This document shows positions 8,936 through 16,964 of a stretch of DNA of 64,000 nt, piece by piece (position 1 is the first letter of the stretch; each line of letters opens with the position of its first letter). A model generated the notes under the pieces. That model made no database searches, had not been told where the DNA came from, and saw only the letters and a list, made by a program, of their open reading frames with translations. Origin of the DNA: Chitinophaga filiformis (GTDB lineage Bacteria; Bacteroidota; Bacteroidia; Chitinophagales; Chitinophagaceae); NCBI RefSeq assembly GCF_021646545.1, contig NZ_JAKIRP010000004.1, forward strand, positions 496,001 through 560,000, in the 5' to 3' direction. The translations under genes were made by a program, and so were the position numbers.

Positions 8936-9000
8936 CCGTAAGTCCTAATAGTCCATAGATGAACAAAATGACTGATGGCTGGCGGTGTGGTCTTATAATG

Positions 9001-9032
9001 AAAAAAGTCCATAGCATGGCTGCTATGGACTT
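9001..9032 (-). terminator. Rho-independent terminator of the DUF1800-DUF1501 operon
   Basis: The 12-bp stem AAGTCCATAGCA / TGCTATGGACTT with a 4-nt loop runs into a U-tract on the minus strand, 25 bp after the DUF1501 stop. Confidence 0.8.
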
Positions 9033-9056
9033 CCGGGATATTTTCCGTGCTGATTA

Positions 9057-10631
9057 TTAATACTTTACCTTGAGCATCGATCTTACATACTGGTATACAC
9101 CATTCTGAAGACGTGCGTAGAAGATACCGCTGGCGAGGTTACCGCTATCGAAAGTAATGCTGTATTCGCCGGCCGGCTGGATCTTATTTACAGGCGTTGC
9201 TACCAGGCGTCCCATGGTATCAAAGACCTGCACCATGGTGTGTCCGCCCCTGGTTTTATATTTCAGGGTGGTGGTAGACACGAATGGATTCGGGTAGTTG
9301 GTGATCAGGTTATTGCTGCCATTATTCACATCGTCAATGCTCGTCAGTGTTCCACAGGCGATACCACTTACAATAGGCAAACGCTGGTAATCCTTGAAGA
9401 GAATGGCCTGCAGGGTAGCATTGTCCACGCAGAACCACTGTTCCAGCAGGGAAGCATATACAGAACGGAAGTCGTACTGCATAGGCATGTTATCGGCCAC
9501 GTTGGTGTCTGTAGGGATATCGGGAGAAGATCCGAGCACACCTTGCAGTACATAGTCGCCAAATACGATCATCGGAGCAGCAGCACCGTGGTCGGTACCC
9601 ATACTACCATTAGATTTGATACGACGGCCGAACTCAGAGAAGGTCATACCCACTACACGGCGGGAAGCCTTGAGTTTGGTCAGGTCGTCCATGAAAGCCT
9701 TAATGGAATCCGACAGCTGGCCCAGGAGGTTTGCGTGATCACCTTTGGTGGTATCGCCTGCCTGTGTCTGGTTAGCATGTGTATCGAAGAAGGCGTGCGT
9801 TACCATGTAGAGGCGGGTCTTCAGACCACCTGCTACCAGGCGCGCTACTATTTTCAGCTGTTCTGCCAGCCTGTTGTCAGGATAAGGGCTCTGCGAGGTA
9901 ACATTCGCAGCAGCCTTTTTGATAGAATCAGCAAATTTATTGGACTGTTTAGCGATCAGACGCACATATTCCAGTTCAACACCTGCATGGGTATTAGGAA
10001 CAGGGTCATTAATATCCTCGATCAGGTTATAGAAATCGGTAGAGCTGGAGATTGCCACCGCCATATTTGCATCACTGCCCTGGAATACCGGAGACGTGAG
10101 TGAACCGATCTGGATAGCCAGTGGCTCAGCGCCTTCGTAAGCGTCAGGAAAGCCCGGGAATTGCGTTTCCAGGTAACGGCCCGCCCAACCGGTTTCGAGG
10201 ATCTGGTTCTGGTCGGAACCACTCATCCAGATATCCATTGCGCGGAAGTGGGAATAGTCCGGAGAAGGATACCCTACGCTCTGGATCACACACACTTTAC
10301 CATTATCATACAGTTCCTGGAGCCCTGTCATAGCAGGGTGGAAACCTGTTTTAATATTGTTGGCTATTGGTAATACCGCTCCTTCGGGGATGGCGATATT
10401 TTTACGAGCGTTCTGATAGTCCGCGTATACGTCCAGCGGAACGATCATATTAAGACCATCATTACCACCGATCATCTGGATCATCACCAACACGTGGTCA
10501 TTATCTTCTGCAGATTTCTGCAATGCATTCAGCAGCGATGAAGCGCCGAAAGCCTTTACAGAAAATCCATTTATAAAGGTAGGCAGAACCGTTGCCGGGG
10601 CGGAATATTTAAGGAAGTCTCTGCGTTTCAT
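9057..10631 (-). CDS. DUF1501 family protein with Tat-like signal and T9SS sorting domain
   Basis: 524 aa. It starts with a twin-arginine-like signal (KRRDFLKYSAPA). The body is DUF1501, a family related to sulfatase/alkaline-phosphatase folds, with segments such as MIGGNDGLNMIVPLD, HFRAMDIW and FSEFGRRIKSNGSMGTDHG. The last ~80 residues form a type A T9SS C-terminal domain beginning YPNPF and ending in a short basic strand. It is therefore probably exported to the periplasm and secreted or surface-anchored through T9SS. It forms an operon with the upstream DUF1800 gene (20-bp gap), a common pair in Bacteroidota and Planctomycetes. The activity is unknown. Confidence 0.9.
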   Translation of the reverse strand: MKRRDFLKYSAPATVLPTFINGFSVKAFGASSLLNALQKSAEDNDHVLVMIQMIGGNDGLNMIVPLDVYADYQNARKNIAIPEGAVLPIANNIKTGFHPAMTGLQELYDNGKVCVIQSVGYPSPDYSHFRAMDIWMSGSDQNQILETGWAGRYLETQFPGFPDAYEGAEPLAIQIGSLTSPVFQGSDANMAVAISSSTDFYNLIEDINDPVPNTHAGVELEYVRLIAKQSNKFADSIKKAAANVTSQSPYPDNRLAEQLKIVARLVAGGLKTRLYMVTHAFFDTHANQTQAGDTTKGDHANLLGQLSDSIKAFMDDLTKLKASRRVVGMTFSEFGRRIKSNGSMGTDHGAAAPMIVFGDYVLQGVLGSSPDIPTDTNVADNMPMQYDFRSVYASLLEQWFCVDNATLQAILFKDYQRLPIVSGIACGTLTSIDDVNNGSNNLITNYPNPFVSTTTLKYKTRGGHTMVQVFDTMGRLVATPVNKIQPAGEYSITFDSGNLASGIFYARLQNGVYQYVRSMLKVKY

Positions 10632-10651
10632 AGTTTATAGGTCTTTCTAGA

Positions 10652-12298
10652 TCAGGCTAATTGATATTCAGATAAATTCATCAGGTACTTGTACAGTGTC
10701 TGGAGGCGGCTTTCCACGATGTTGCGGTTAGCACCTGTAGGATTGGATTTCCAGGTATTCCAGGCGTCTGTCCAATAGTAGTCGCTGTCAGGGCTCTGTC
10801 CACTGAGCAGGATGATGTTCTTTATTCTTGCCTTTGATGCGTCAGATAATTCGATACGGTATAAGAGGTCCAGCGCGTCCTGAATCAATGTAACAGGATT
10901 AGAAGGATCCGAGAGTTTTTCTGTGAATGCCAGCACATCGATCTTCACGCCACCGAAACCGCCGGTACTGATGATCGAGTCAGTCATCAGGTTACGTTTA
11001 GGCAGGGTGTCTGTATTGATCCAGATCTCGTGATATTGAGGCGCCTGGTGATAAGCTTCCCAGCCTGCCACCTGTGGGGGATCTCCGATGTCCTGCAGCA
11101 TGCTGGCGCAATGGCGGCGGATGGCATCCAGGGATTCGTGAGCCGCCATATAGTCTGTCGGGAATTCGATACCGAATTCACGTACGAGGCCTACAGCAAA
11201 CTCCATCGGGCTCTTGATCAGCGCTGACATATTCAGCGGATCGAAGAAGTGCTCACTCTTGAACAGGGCCTTGAGTACAGGCTTCAGTTCAAATTTGTTA
11301 GCGCGGAAGATCTCTGCCAGAGGAATGATCACATTCTGTTCAACTGCATCATCTATCAGGTAATACACGAAGAAGCGGTACAGTTTACGGCAGATGAACT
11401 TTGATGCTTCCTGCTGCGCAAAAATGATATTCAGCAGATCATCCAGTTCACTGGCGCCTTCGGCACCTGTTTTACCAGTGATCTTAGCGTTATTATAAAA
11501 ACTTGAGAATTCCTTATTGGTGATCACGTGCTGTGTAGAGTCAAAATAAGACTCCATCGTCAGCGGATTGATCCTGTAACCGGTTAATACGGTGGCGGTA
11601 GTTCTTACGTCTTCCTCTGTGTAAGCAGAATCCGGGCCTTTACCCACGGTAAACAGCTCGTGCAGCTCACGGGCATAGTTTTCATCCGGGCTTTCCTTTC
11701 CGTTCAGATAGCCGTTCAGGTATTTAAGCATAGCCGGATCGAGCGTAACAGCTTTGGTCAATGTTTTGAAGTTGCCGGTGGCATTATTTCTCAACATGAC
11801 ATTGTGCTTATATACATAGCGGGCATCATTGATCATATCCATTTCTGTTGCGAAATGGTTATGCCAGAAGAGCACCATTTTTTCCTGGATACTGCGTGAC
11901 TGATCTATCATCACTTTCAGCCACCATGCTTTATAGGAAGACCATCTTTTCCTGTCAAGGTCTCCTTCTTCAGGAGCTGGCGCTGAATTCACCCAGGTAG
12001 CACCGGGGGCGATACCTGTTTCGTCTTCTCCATATGTATTCAGTGGTTGTGTGGTAACAGGGGTAACGGTATCGATCAAAGCATCTACCGCTGCATCCAT
12101 ACCCAAGCCCTTCGCCCATGCTATATCTTCGGGCGTGGAACCAAACATGGTTCGTTTCAGCAGGTGCACTGCCTGGGCAGTACCAAATTCTCCCGTATAT
12201 GCTGTAATGCCAGAATCAGTACGAAAGCCAGTAGTCTCCGCTTTGACTGCTGTTTGCTGGCGTTTGGCAGGAAGCGTAAGGAATTGTCTGCGATCCAT
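10652..12298 (-). CDS. DUF1800 family protein
   Basis: 548 aa. The N-terminus MDRRQFLTLP resembles the start of a Tat signal but lacks a long hydrophobic core. The body carries DUF1800 features: HLLKRTMFGSTPEDIAWAKGLGMDAAVDALID, MVLFWHNHFATEMD, YARELHELFTVGKG and a C-terminal GDPPQVAGWEAYHQAPQYHEIW. These proteins are almost always paired with DUF1501, as here. Their function is unknown; a role in envelope or polymer processing is suggested only by co-occurrence. It is the first gene of the two-gene operon. Confidence 0.9.
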   Translation of the reverse strand: MDRRQFLTLPAKRQQTAVKAETTGFRTDSGITAYTGEFGTAQAVHLLKRTMFGSTPEDIAWAKGLGMDAAVDALIDTVTPVTTQPLNTYGEDETGIAPGATWVNSAPAPEEGDLDRKRWSSYKAWWLKVMIDQSRSIQEKMVLFWHNHFATEMDMINDARYVYKHNVMLRNNATGNFKTLTKAVTLDPAMLKYLNGYLNGKESPDENYARELHELFTVGKGPDSAYTEEDVRTTATVLTGYRINPLTMESYFDSTQHVITNKEFSSFYNNAKITGKTGAEGASELDDLLNIIFAQQEASKFICRKLYRFFVYYLIDDAVEQNVIIPLAEIFRANKFELKPVLKALFKSEHFFDPLNMSALIKSPMEFAVGLVREFGIEFPTDYMAAHESLDAIRRHCASMLQDIGDPPQVAGWEAYHQAPQYHEIWINTDTLPKRNLMTDSIISTGGFGGVKIDVLAFTEKLSDPSNPVTLIQDALDLLYRIELSDASKARIKNIILLSGQSPDSDYYWTDAWNTWKSNPTGANRNIVESRLQTLYKYLMNLSEYQLA

Positions 12299-12429
12299 AG
12301 ATAGTTTGATATGGTTGTATTGATATATAGGGAAAATGATTTATGTAGGCTATTACACAGGTCCCATTTGCGGATCCAAATTAATAAAAACTTTAATTCA
12401 AGCAGATTATTTTATTTGTTGTTCATTAC

Positions 12430-12473
12430 TCAAAAAGAAAAGGGGTTGACTACCATTCGATTAGTCAACCCCT
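12430..12473 (-). terminator. Terminator of the thiolase gene
   Basis: AGGGGTTGACTA / TAGTCAACCCCT form a perfect 12-bp stem (12441-12452 with 12462-12473) with a 9-nt loop. On the minus strand it is followed by a T-rich tract, 20 bp after the thiolase stop. Confidence 0.8.
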
Positions 12474-12492
12474 ACTCAGTATGCATATTTTA

Positions 12493-13668
12493 CTATAATC
12501 TTTCTATGACGCCGGCAATTCCTTGTCCGCCGCCGACGCAGGCTGTAACGATACCATATTTCTTATCCAGACGTTTCAGATCACTGAGTATCTGTACCGT
12601 TAGTTTAGCCCCGGTGCAACCCAACGGGTGCCCTAATGCGATCGCTCCACCGTTGATATTCACCAGCTCCGGATCGATGCCCAGTTCACGGATCACCGCT
12701 ACGGACTGGGAGGCAAAAGCCTCATTCAGTTCTACCAGGTCGATATCGTTCAATGACTTACCCGCCTGTTGCAGTGCTTTCGGGATGGCCGCTACCGGTC
12801 CGATACCCATGATACGTGGGTGTACTCCTGCTGAAGAACAGGCTACCAGTCGACCGATAGGCTGCAGGTTCAGTTCTTTTACCATGGTTTCGCTCATCAC
12901 GATAACAAAGGCTGCACCGTCTGATGTCTGGGAAGAGTTACCTGCTGTCACACTACCTCCGGCAGCAAATACCGGTTTTAGCTTAGCCAGGGCCTCAGGA
13001 GAGGTATCTGCTCTTGGGCCTTCATCTGTGTCCACGGTGTAGGTACGGGTCTGTTTACGGCCCTTTTCATCCACATATACCTCATTTACAGCTATCGGCA
13101 GGATGCCTTCTTTAAAATAACCATTCTGGATCGCTTTAATGGCTTTCTGGTGCGAGCTGTAAGCAAATGCATCCTGGTCTTCACGGGATACATTGAATTC
13201 ACGCGCTACTGCTTCCGCTGTTAATCCCATGCCCAGGTAGTATTCCGGCGTTGTACTGGCGACAGTGTAATTGGGAACCGTCTTCCAGCCGGCTACGGGC
13301 ACGAGGCTCATGCTCTCGGTCCCTCCTGCTATGATACAATGTGCCATTCCTGACTGGATCTTGGCTGTCGCAATGGCGATGGTTTCAAGTCCGGAGGCAC
13401 AGTAACGGTTCACCGTCATACCGGGAACTTCTATTCCCAGTGCGCGTACAGATATCATACGCCCGATCTGCAGGCCCTGTTCTGCTTCGGGGACTGCGTT
13501 ACCAACAATCAGGTCGTCTACCCTTTTCGGGTCGAGCTGAGGGACGCTCTTTAATAGTCCGGTAATTACATCCACGGCCAGGTCATCAGGCCGGTAAAAG
13601 CGGAAGCCGCCCCGCTTGGCCTTGCCTACGGCGGTTCTAAAGCCGGCTACTATATATGCTGTTTCCAT
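12493..13668 (-). CDS. Acetyl-CoA acyltransferase (thiolase)
   Basis: 391 aa from the ATG at 13668, chosen because AGGAGA lies just upstream and because METAYIV is where thiolases begin; the 26-codon upstream extension is not thiolase-like. Catalytic residues are visible: nucleophile Cys90 (NRYCASGLE), His347 (GHPLGCTGA) and Cys377 (CVGGGQG). The family either cleaves 3-ketoacyl-CoA in fatty acid degradation or condenses two acetyl-CoA. The sequence fits a FadA/FadI/AtoB-type enzyme without deciding the chain length. It stands alone here, without the hydratase/dehydrogenase partner. Confidence 0.93.
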   Translation of the reverse strand: METAYIVAGFRTAVGKAKRGGFRFYRPDDLAVDVITGLLKSVPQLDPKRVDDLIVGNAVPEAEQGLQIGRMISVRALGIEVPGMTVNRYCASGLETIAIATAKIQSGMAHCIIAGGTESMSLVPVAGWKTVPNYTVASTTPEYYLGMGLTAEAVAREFNVSREDQDAFAYSSHQKAIKAIQNGYFKEGILPIAVNEVYVDEKGRKQTRTYTVDTDEGPRADTSPEALAKLKPVFAAGGSVTAGNSSQTSDGAAFVIVMSETMVKELNLQPIGRLVACSSAGVHPRIMGIGPVAAIPKALQQAGKSLNDIDLVELNEAFASQSVAVIRELGIDPELVNINGGAIALGHPLGCTGAKLTVQILSDLKRLDKKYGIVTACVGGGQGIAGVIERL

Positions 13669-13784
13669 TCCTTGTCTCCTTTTTCCGGGTGTAAAAACCC
13701 GATTTTTTTTATTTAAGTTAAAGAAGTTTTGTGAAATAGAAAACAAGGTGTTAAATTTGCAACCCCGCAGCAGCGGGAAAAAAA

Positions 13785-13858
13785 GACTCCTTAGCTCAGC
13801 TGGTTAGAGCTACTGACTCTTAATCAGTAGGTCCAGGGTTCGAGTCCCTGAGGGGTCA
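13785..13858 (+). tRNA. tRNA-Lys (anticodon CTT)
   Basis: 74 nt forming a full cloverleaf: acceptor stem GACTCCT with AGGGGTC, D-arm GCTC/GAGC, anticodon arm CTGACTCTTAATCAG with CTT in the loop, and T-arm CAGGGTTCGAGTCCCTG. CCA is not encoded. A terminator follows at once. The downstream DNA is AT-rich and accessory, and repeats of the T-arm sequence occur in it. Confidence 0.95.
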
Positions 13859-13868
13859 CGGAAAATGA

Positions 13869-13908
13869 AGCGCTTCAAGTTGAAAGACTTGGAGCGTTTT
13901 TGTTTTTT
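13869..13908 (+). terminator. Terminator after tRNA-Lys
   Basis: CGCTTCAAGT pairs with ACTTGGAGCG (one G-U) over a short loop and is followed by a T-rich tract, GTTTTTGTTTTTT. Confidence 0.8.
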
Positions 13909-13923
13909 AGATCACATTCATTA

Positions 13924-13949
13924 TCAACATTTAAAAAGGTTCGAGTTCC
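13924..13949 (+). repeat. Imperfect direct repeat, left copy (tRNA T-arm-like)
   Basis: ATCAACAT, then GGTTCGAGTTCC (13938-13949), recurs as ATCAACAAT..GGTTCGAGTTTCC at 16159-16183. GGTTCGAGT is also the tRNA-Lys T-arm sequence at 13837-13845. The two copies bracket two AT-rich genes and could be remnants of attachment sites. Confidence 0.45.
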
Positions 13950-14142
13950 AAAATCACTTTTATTTTGGGAAAAGAGCAAACAATGATATGTATGGAGATT
14001 CAGAAAGCATCGAAGTAAAGATTGCTGTAACAGTTTAATTCCACTAATAGCCTGATTAATAAATTAAGCATTCGACAAGAGTCCATAAGGAACAATTATT
14101 AAGCATTACTTTAGCAATATAAACTTGCTGAAAATAAACGTT

Positions 14143-15045
14143 ATGGAAAAAATTGCTGATTTCTTTTATGATCTAAAAGATCGTGTTACAAATCCATTAT
14201 TTACTTCCTTTATAATAGCATGGCTCATTTATAACTGGAAAATCCCTATGGTGCTGACATTTTATAAATTTACCGACCTAGAGAGAGATGGATATAAATC
14301 TTACATAGAATTCGTTAGCAAAAATTTACAACTACAATCATCATTTCTTACTCCTTTATGCTATGCACTTGGATACACTTTTATTTTTCCTATCCTTCGG
14401 ATGGGTATCTTAGCTTTTTTAACCTTAATAAAAACTAAAAGCACTAATTATAATTTAAGAATTGCAGGAAAAGGAATAATGCCAACCGAAAGATATCTTT
14501 CTTTAAAAGAAAACTATAAAAAGCAGACCAAATTACTAACGTCGATAATTGAAGAAGAAAAAGCTGCAGTAACAAAAATGGAAGAAATGCAAGTACAATT
14601 ATCAAAGGAAAATCAACAAAATCTCAAACTTCTTTCAGAAACGAGTGAATTAAAAGACGATGTATCTATGTTAGAAAAAGAAAGAGAAAAATTAGAAGCT
14701 AAATTACAGCATTATAAGAAACTATCATTAGTATCTATTCTTAACGGAGAATGGGAATACAAATCATATGACAAATCCATTGAATACATGACTAGTCAAA
14801 GGCTATTTATTGAAGATGGGAATGCATATACAATCTCGAGTTCTACCGGTGATAAGACCTTAGAATTTAAAATTCAAAATTATTGCTTTAATAATCAGAC
14901 AAATCAAATATCATTCTTGAAGGTTTTTATCCCTGAATCGGATAAAAAATTCAATTTTCAATTATTAAATTATGACAATAATATTTCACATTTAAAAGGC
15001 AATGAGGATAATGAATGGTCCATCGAATATCAAAAGATTATCTAG
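14143..15045 (+). CDS. Membrane-anchored coiled-coil protein of unknown function
   Basis: 300 aa from the ATG at 14143. The N-terminal half has two membrane segments, TSFIIAWLIYNWK (after NPL) and the ~30-residue stretch around LCYALGYTFIFPILRMGILAFL. A long Lys/Glu-rich coiled coil follows (about 125-200). The C-terminal domain (about 205-300) is beta-rich, starting LNGEWEYKSYDKS. The N-terminal NPL-x-SFI-x-W-x-x-NWK pattern recurs in uncharacterised bacterial membrane proteins (recall, unverified). Codon use is much more AT-rich than the flanking core genes, and it sits just after tRNA-Lys, so horizontal acquisition is likely. A membrane-coupled sensor/effector role is only a guess. Confidence 0.75.
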   Translation: MEKIADFFYDLKDRVTNPLFTSFIIAWLIYNWKIPMVLTFYKFTDLERDGYKSYIEFVSKNLQLQSSFLTPLCYALGYTFIFPILRMGILAFLTLIKTKSTNYNLRIAGKGIMPTERYLSLKENYKKQTKLLTSIIEEEKAAVTKMEEMQVQLSKENQQNLKLLSETSELKDDVSMLEKEREKLEAKLQHYKKLSLVSILNGEWEYKSYDKSIEYMTSQRLFIEDGNAYTISSSTGDKTLEFKIQNYCFNNQTNQISFLKVFIPESDKKFNFQLLNYDNNISHLKGNEDNEWSIEYQKII

Positions 15046-15268
15046 TAAAAACAGCAGTCAATAGGTATATGACCGACTTTTGAACCTAACCTTAGTGATA
15101 TTATAAAGGGCTTTTAAGGTGATACCTGGAAATCACAGGTAATGAAGTGCTTTAGGTTCAATACTTATAACGCTGTTGTTTTCTAACATATTAACAAACT
15201 TGATCCCTATCTTTAAAGCACTTATCTCTATCGATTCTTGATTTCCATCATAATTAAAAATTGTTAAT

Positions 15269-15985
15269 ATGGATGTAAAAATAGTATACGCTAATGACTT
15301 AAACATAACAGAAACTGAGATAGCCGAAATAACCAAACTTTCAGAAGAATACGGTCATTTAGATATAAAAAAACGTACAGGCATTAGATCTAGCGCACTA
15401 GACCTTGTGACTTTATTGGAATTTAGTATCGTATCTGGAATTGGGAAAATAATTAGAGATGCGTACCTAAAGGGGCTGCTGGATGAGAACTATATTAAAA
15501 GTTTGGGAGAGAATACAAGAAAACATGCTTCATCCTCTTTGAAGGCCATTAGTAATTACTTTAGTGCTTTCTACAAAGTTTTTATAAGTAAAAAGGTTCA
15601 AACAGGAAAAGCAATTGCATTTATCGAACAGTTCGAAGGCTATTCGATATATGTTGTTTTAAACGAGTATAGATCAACTCAAAAACTTGTAGATAATCTC
15701 GCAGAAGCATTAGTCAAACTTTGTTCTATGATATCGCTGAAACAAATTGAAATCGATCCTCCCCATATTCTTCAACTATATCCTGATTATAGTACAGAAA
15801 CATGGGAATATGTTTTTGCGCCTTCAACCCAAGCATATGGTAAATTTATTGACAGGTACTTTAGCTTTAGAGAGGAATCATTTCATTCGATAAATTCTGC
15901 TGAAGAATTTATCAACAAATTTCAAATAACAGATTTTGACGAATTTAAATTTATAATTTCTGCTAAGTTCCACTCAAATCGTTAG
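15269..15985 (+). CDS. Accessory protein of unknown function
   Basis: 238 aa and AT-rich. No family is recognised. Residues 40-70 (SALDLVTLLEFSIVSGIGKIIRDAYLKGLLD) form an amphipathic or weakly hydrophobic helical region. The middle (about 75-150) looks helical, and the C-terminal half holds aromatic-rich segments (TETWEYVFAP, RYFSFREESF). No signal peptide. It is the second of two consecutive same-strand AT-rich genes bracketed by T-arm-like repeats; the 223-bp gap makes tight translational coupling unlikely. A shared function with the upstream membrane protein is inferred from position alone. Confidence 0.65.
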   Translation: MDVKIVYANDLNITETEIAEITKLSEEYGHLDIKKRTGIRSSALDLVTLLEFSIVSGIGKIIRDAYLKGLLDENYIKSLGENTRKHASSSLKAISNYFSAFYKVFISKKVQTGKAIAFIEQFEGYSIYVVLNEYRSTQKLVDNLAEALVKLCSMISLKQIEIDPPHILQLYPDYSTETWEYVFAPSTQAYGKFIDRYFSFREESFHSINSAEEFINKFQITDFDEFKFIISAKFHSNR

Positions 15986-16158
15986 AAGCATTTTGTAAAG
16001 TATCCTGTAATCTTTTAAAATTGAAACTGAAGCATTTTTAGATCATACATGATAAAATATATTCATGAATACTATTTACAGCATATCTAAGATGAACCTC
16101 GAATTTCCACATGGTATTTTAATTTATTGAGATTAGATACCAAGTATTTTTGTTAATT

Positions 16159-16183
16159 CATCAACAATCTGGTTCGAGTTTCC
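16159..16183 (+). repeat. Imperfect direct repeat, right copy (tRNA T-arm-like)
   Basis: ATCAACAATCT-GGTTCGAGTTTCC matches the copy at 13924-13949. It is followed by CCTGAGGTCA, which resembles the tRNA-Lys 3' end CCTGAGGGGTCA, and then by a terminator. It may be a displaced, degraded tRNA 3' end, as left by integrases. Confidence 0.45.
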
Positions 16184-16200
16184 GATACCTGAGGTCATCC

Positions 16201-16238
16201 AAAGCCCGGCTTCGAAGAGAAGTCGGGCTTTGGGTTTT
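16201..16238 (+). terminator. Strong terminator after a tRNA-3'-end-like sequence
   Basis: AAAGCCCGGCTTC pairs with GAAGTCGGGCTTT (16201-16213 with 16219-16231, one G-U) over a 5-nt loop and is followed by GGGTTTTT. There is no intact gene directly upstream, which fits a tRNA remnant. Confidence 0.75.
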
Positions 16239-16251
16239 TATGAAGTACCCG

Positions 16252-16531
16252 TTAGTTCTGCGACGAGTGCGAATAATGAATTAAGTTTTGTAATTGGTCA
16301 TTTTCCTTGCTGTTTGGCACACAAGTGTTTTTAGGAACTCCGCCACTATGCAACTTCATTAATTGAATGTAATAGGTAGGTAGCTTAAAACCTAATTCTT
16401 CTTTAATAGTCGCAATGAGATTGTCGGACGGTGTGTGGTCAACATATTCCCGTAATGCGTATTCGCTATCCTACTGGAAATTAGAAAGGTCAAAGTCTTT
16501 GAATATCGTAAAAGATTTTTTTAGTCGCCAT
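16252..16531 (-). pseudogene. Decayed SMI1/KNR4 (SUKH) immunity-type gene
   Basis: Conceptual translation of the minus strand gives KSFTIFKDFDLSNF, then a stop (TAG, 16471-16473) where family members I recall have Trp, then DSEYALREYVDHTPSDNLIA, IKEELGFKLPTYYIQLMK and LHSGGVPKNTCVP. The pattern IxxELGxKLPxxYxxLMxxxxGG is the SUKH core. There are two lesions: the nonsense codon and a one-base excess in an A7 run (16516-16522) that puts the only suitable ATG (16531) out of frame. It also stops at 16252, well short of a full-length domain. SUKH proteins are typically immunity proteins against polymorphic toxins; no toxin gene is nearby. Confidence 0.65.
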
Positions 16532-16638
16532 TACTATTTCGCGGTTGAAAGTTAAATAACAGACTTTTTTATTGATAGCATTTTCAATGCTAACCAGCAA
16601 TGTGCAGGGTATTACATTTGTCTAAATTTTCAAAAAGA

Positions 16639-16806
16639 CTACTTTCTGCTATTTTTCTTCGCTGATCGGTCTAAAATCTTCGTAATGATTAAAAAAAGTG
16701 CTATCGCTGCACCGAAAACAGCACCGGATTTCTCATTAAATTCTACACTCTTATGTGCATATGCTAGAAACCCTGAACTTCCTATGAATAAAATAAATGC
16801 TAACAT
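16639..16806 (-). CDS. Small membrane protein (55 aa)
   Basis: ATG at 16806, stop at 16639. The sequence has two hydrophobic segments, LAFILFIGSSGFLAYA and SGAVFGAAIALFLIITKIL, joined by a short polar loop, and a basic tail KKNSRK, as expected of a hairpin membrane protein. A stop lies in frame just upstream of the ATG. No family is recognised. It lies upstream of the decayed SUKH gene on the same strand. Confidence 0.55.
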   Translation of the reverse strand: MLAFILFIGSSGFLAYAHKSVEFNEKSGAVFGAAIALFLIITKILDRSAKKNSRK

Positions 16807-16964
16807 TGTTACAATATAGTAATTTTTATTACTATATTATCTCCGGGTAAAAGCCTGCCTCGCTGTCACTTCATACCAGAGCGGTTCTATGACACGGCTA
16901 GTAGCAAATTCAATGTATTTTCCGGAAACTGTCTCATTACCTGTCCATCCAATATCAACAGCTG

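Noticed and set aside
9240..10103. 287-codon plus-strand frame inside the DUF1501 gene
   Set aside because: It is antisense to a well-recognised gene and His/Cys-rich, typical of an antisense shadow.
13764..13777. CCCGC/GCGGG hairpin before tRNA-Lys
   Set aside because: The T-run precedes rather than follows the stem on the relevant strand, so it is not a convincing terminator or attenuator.
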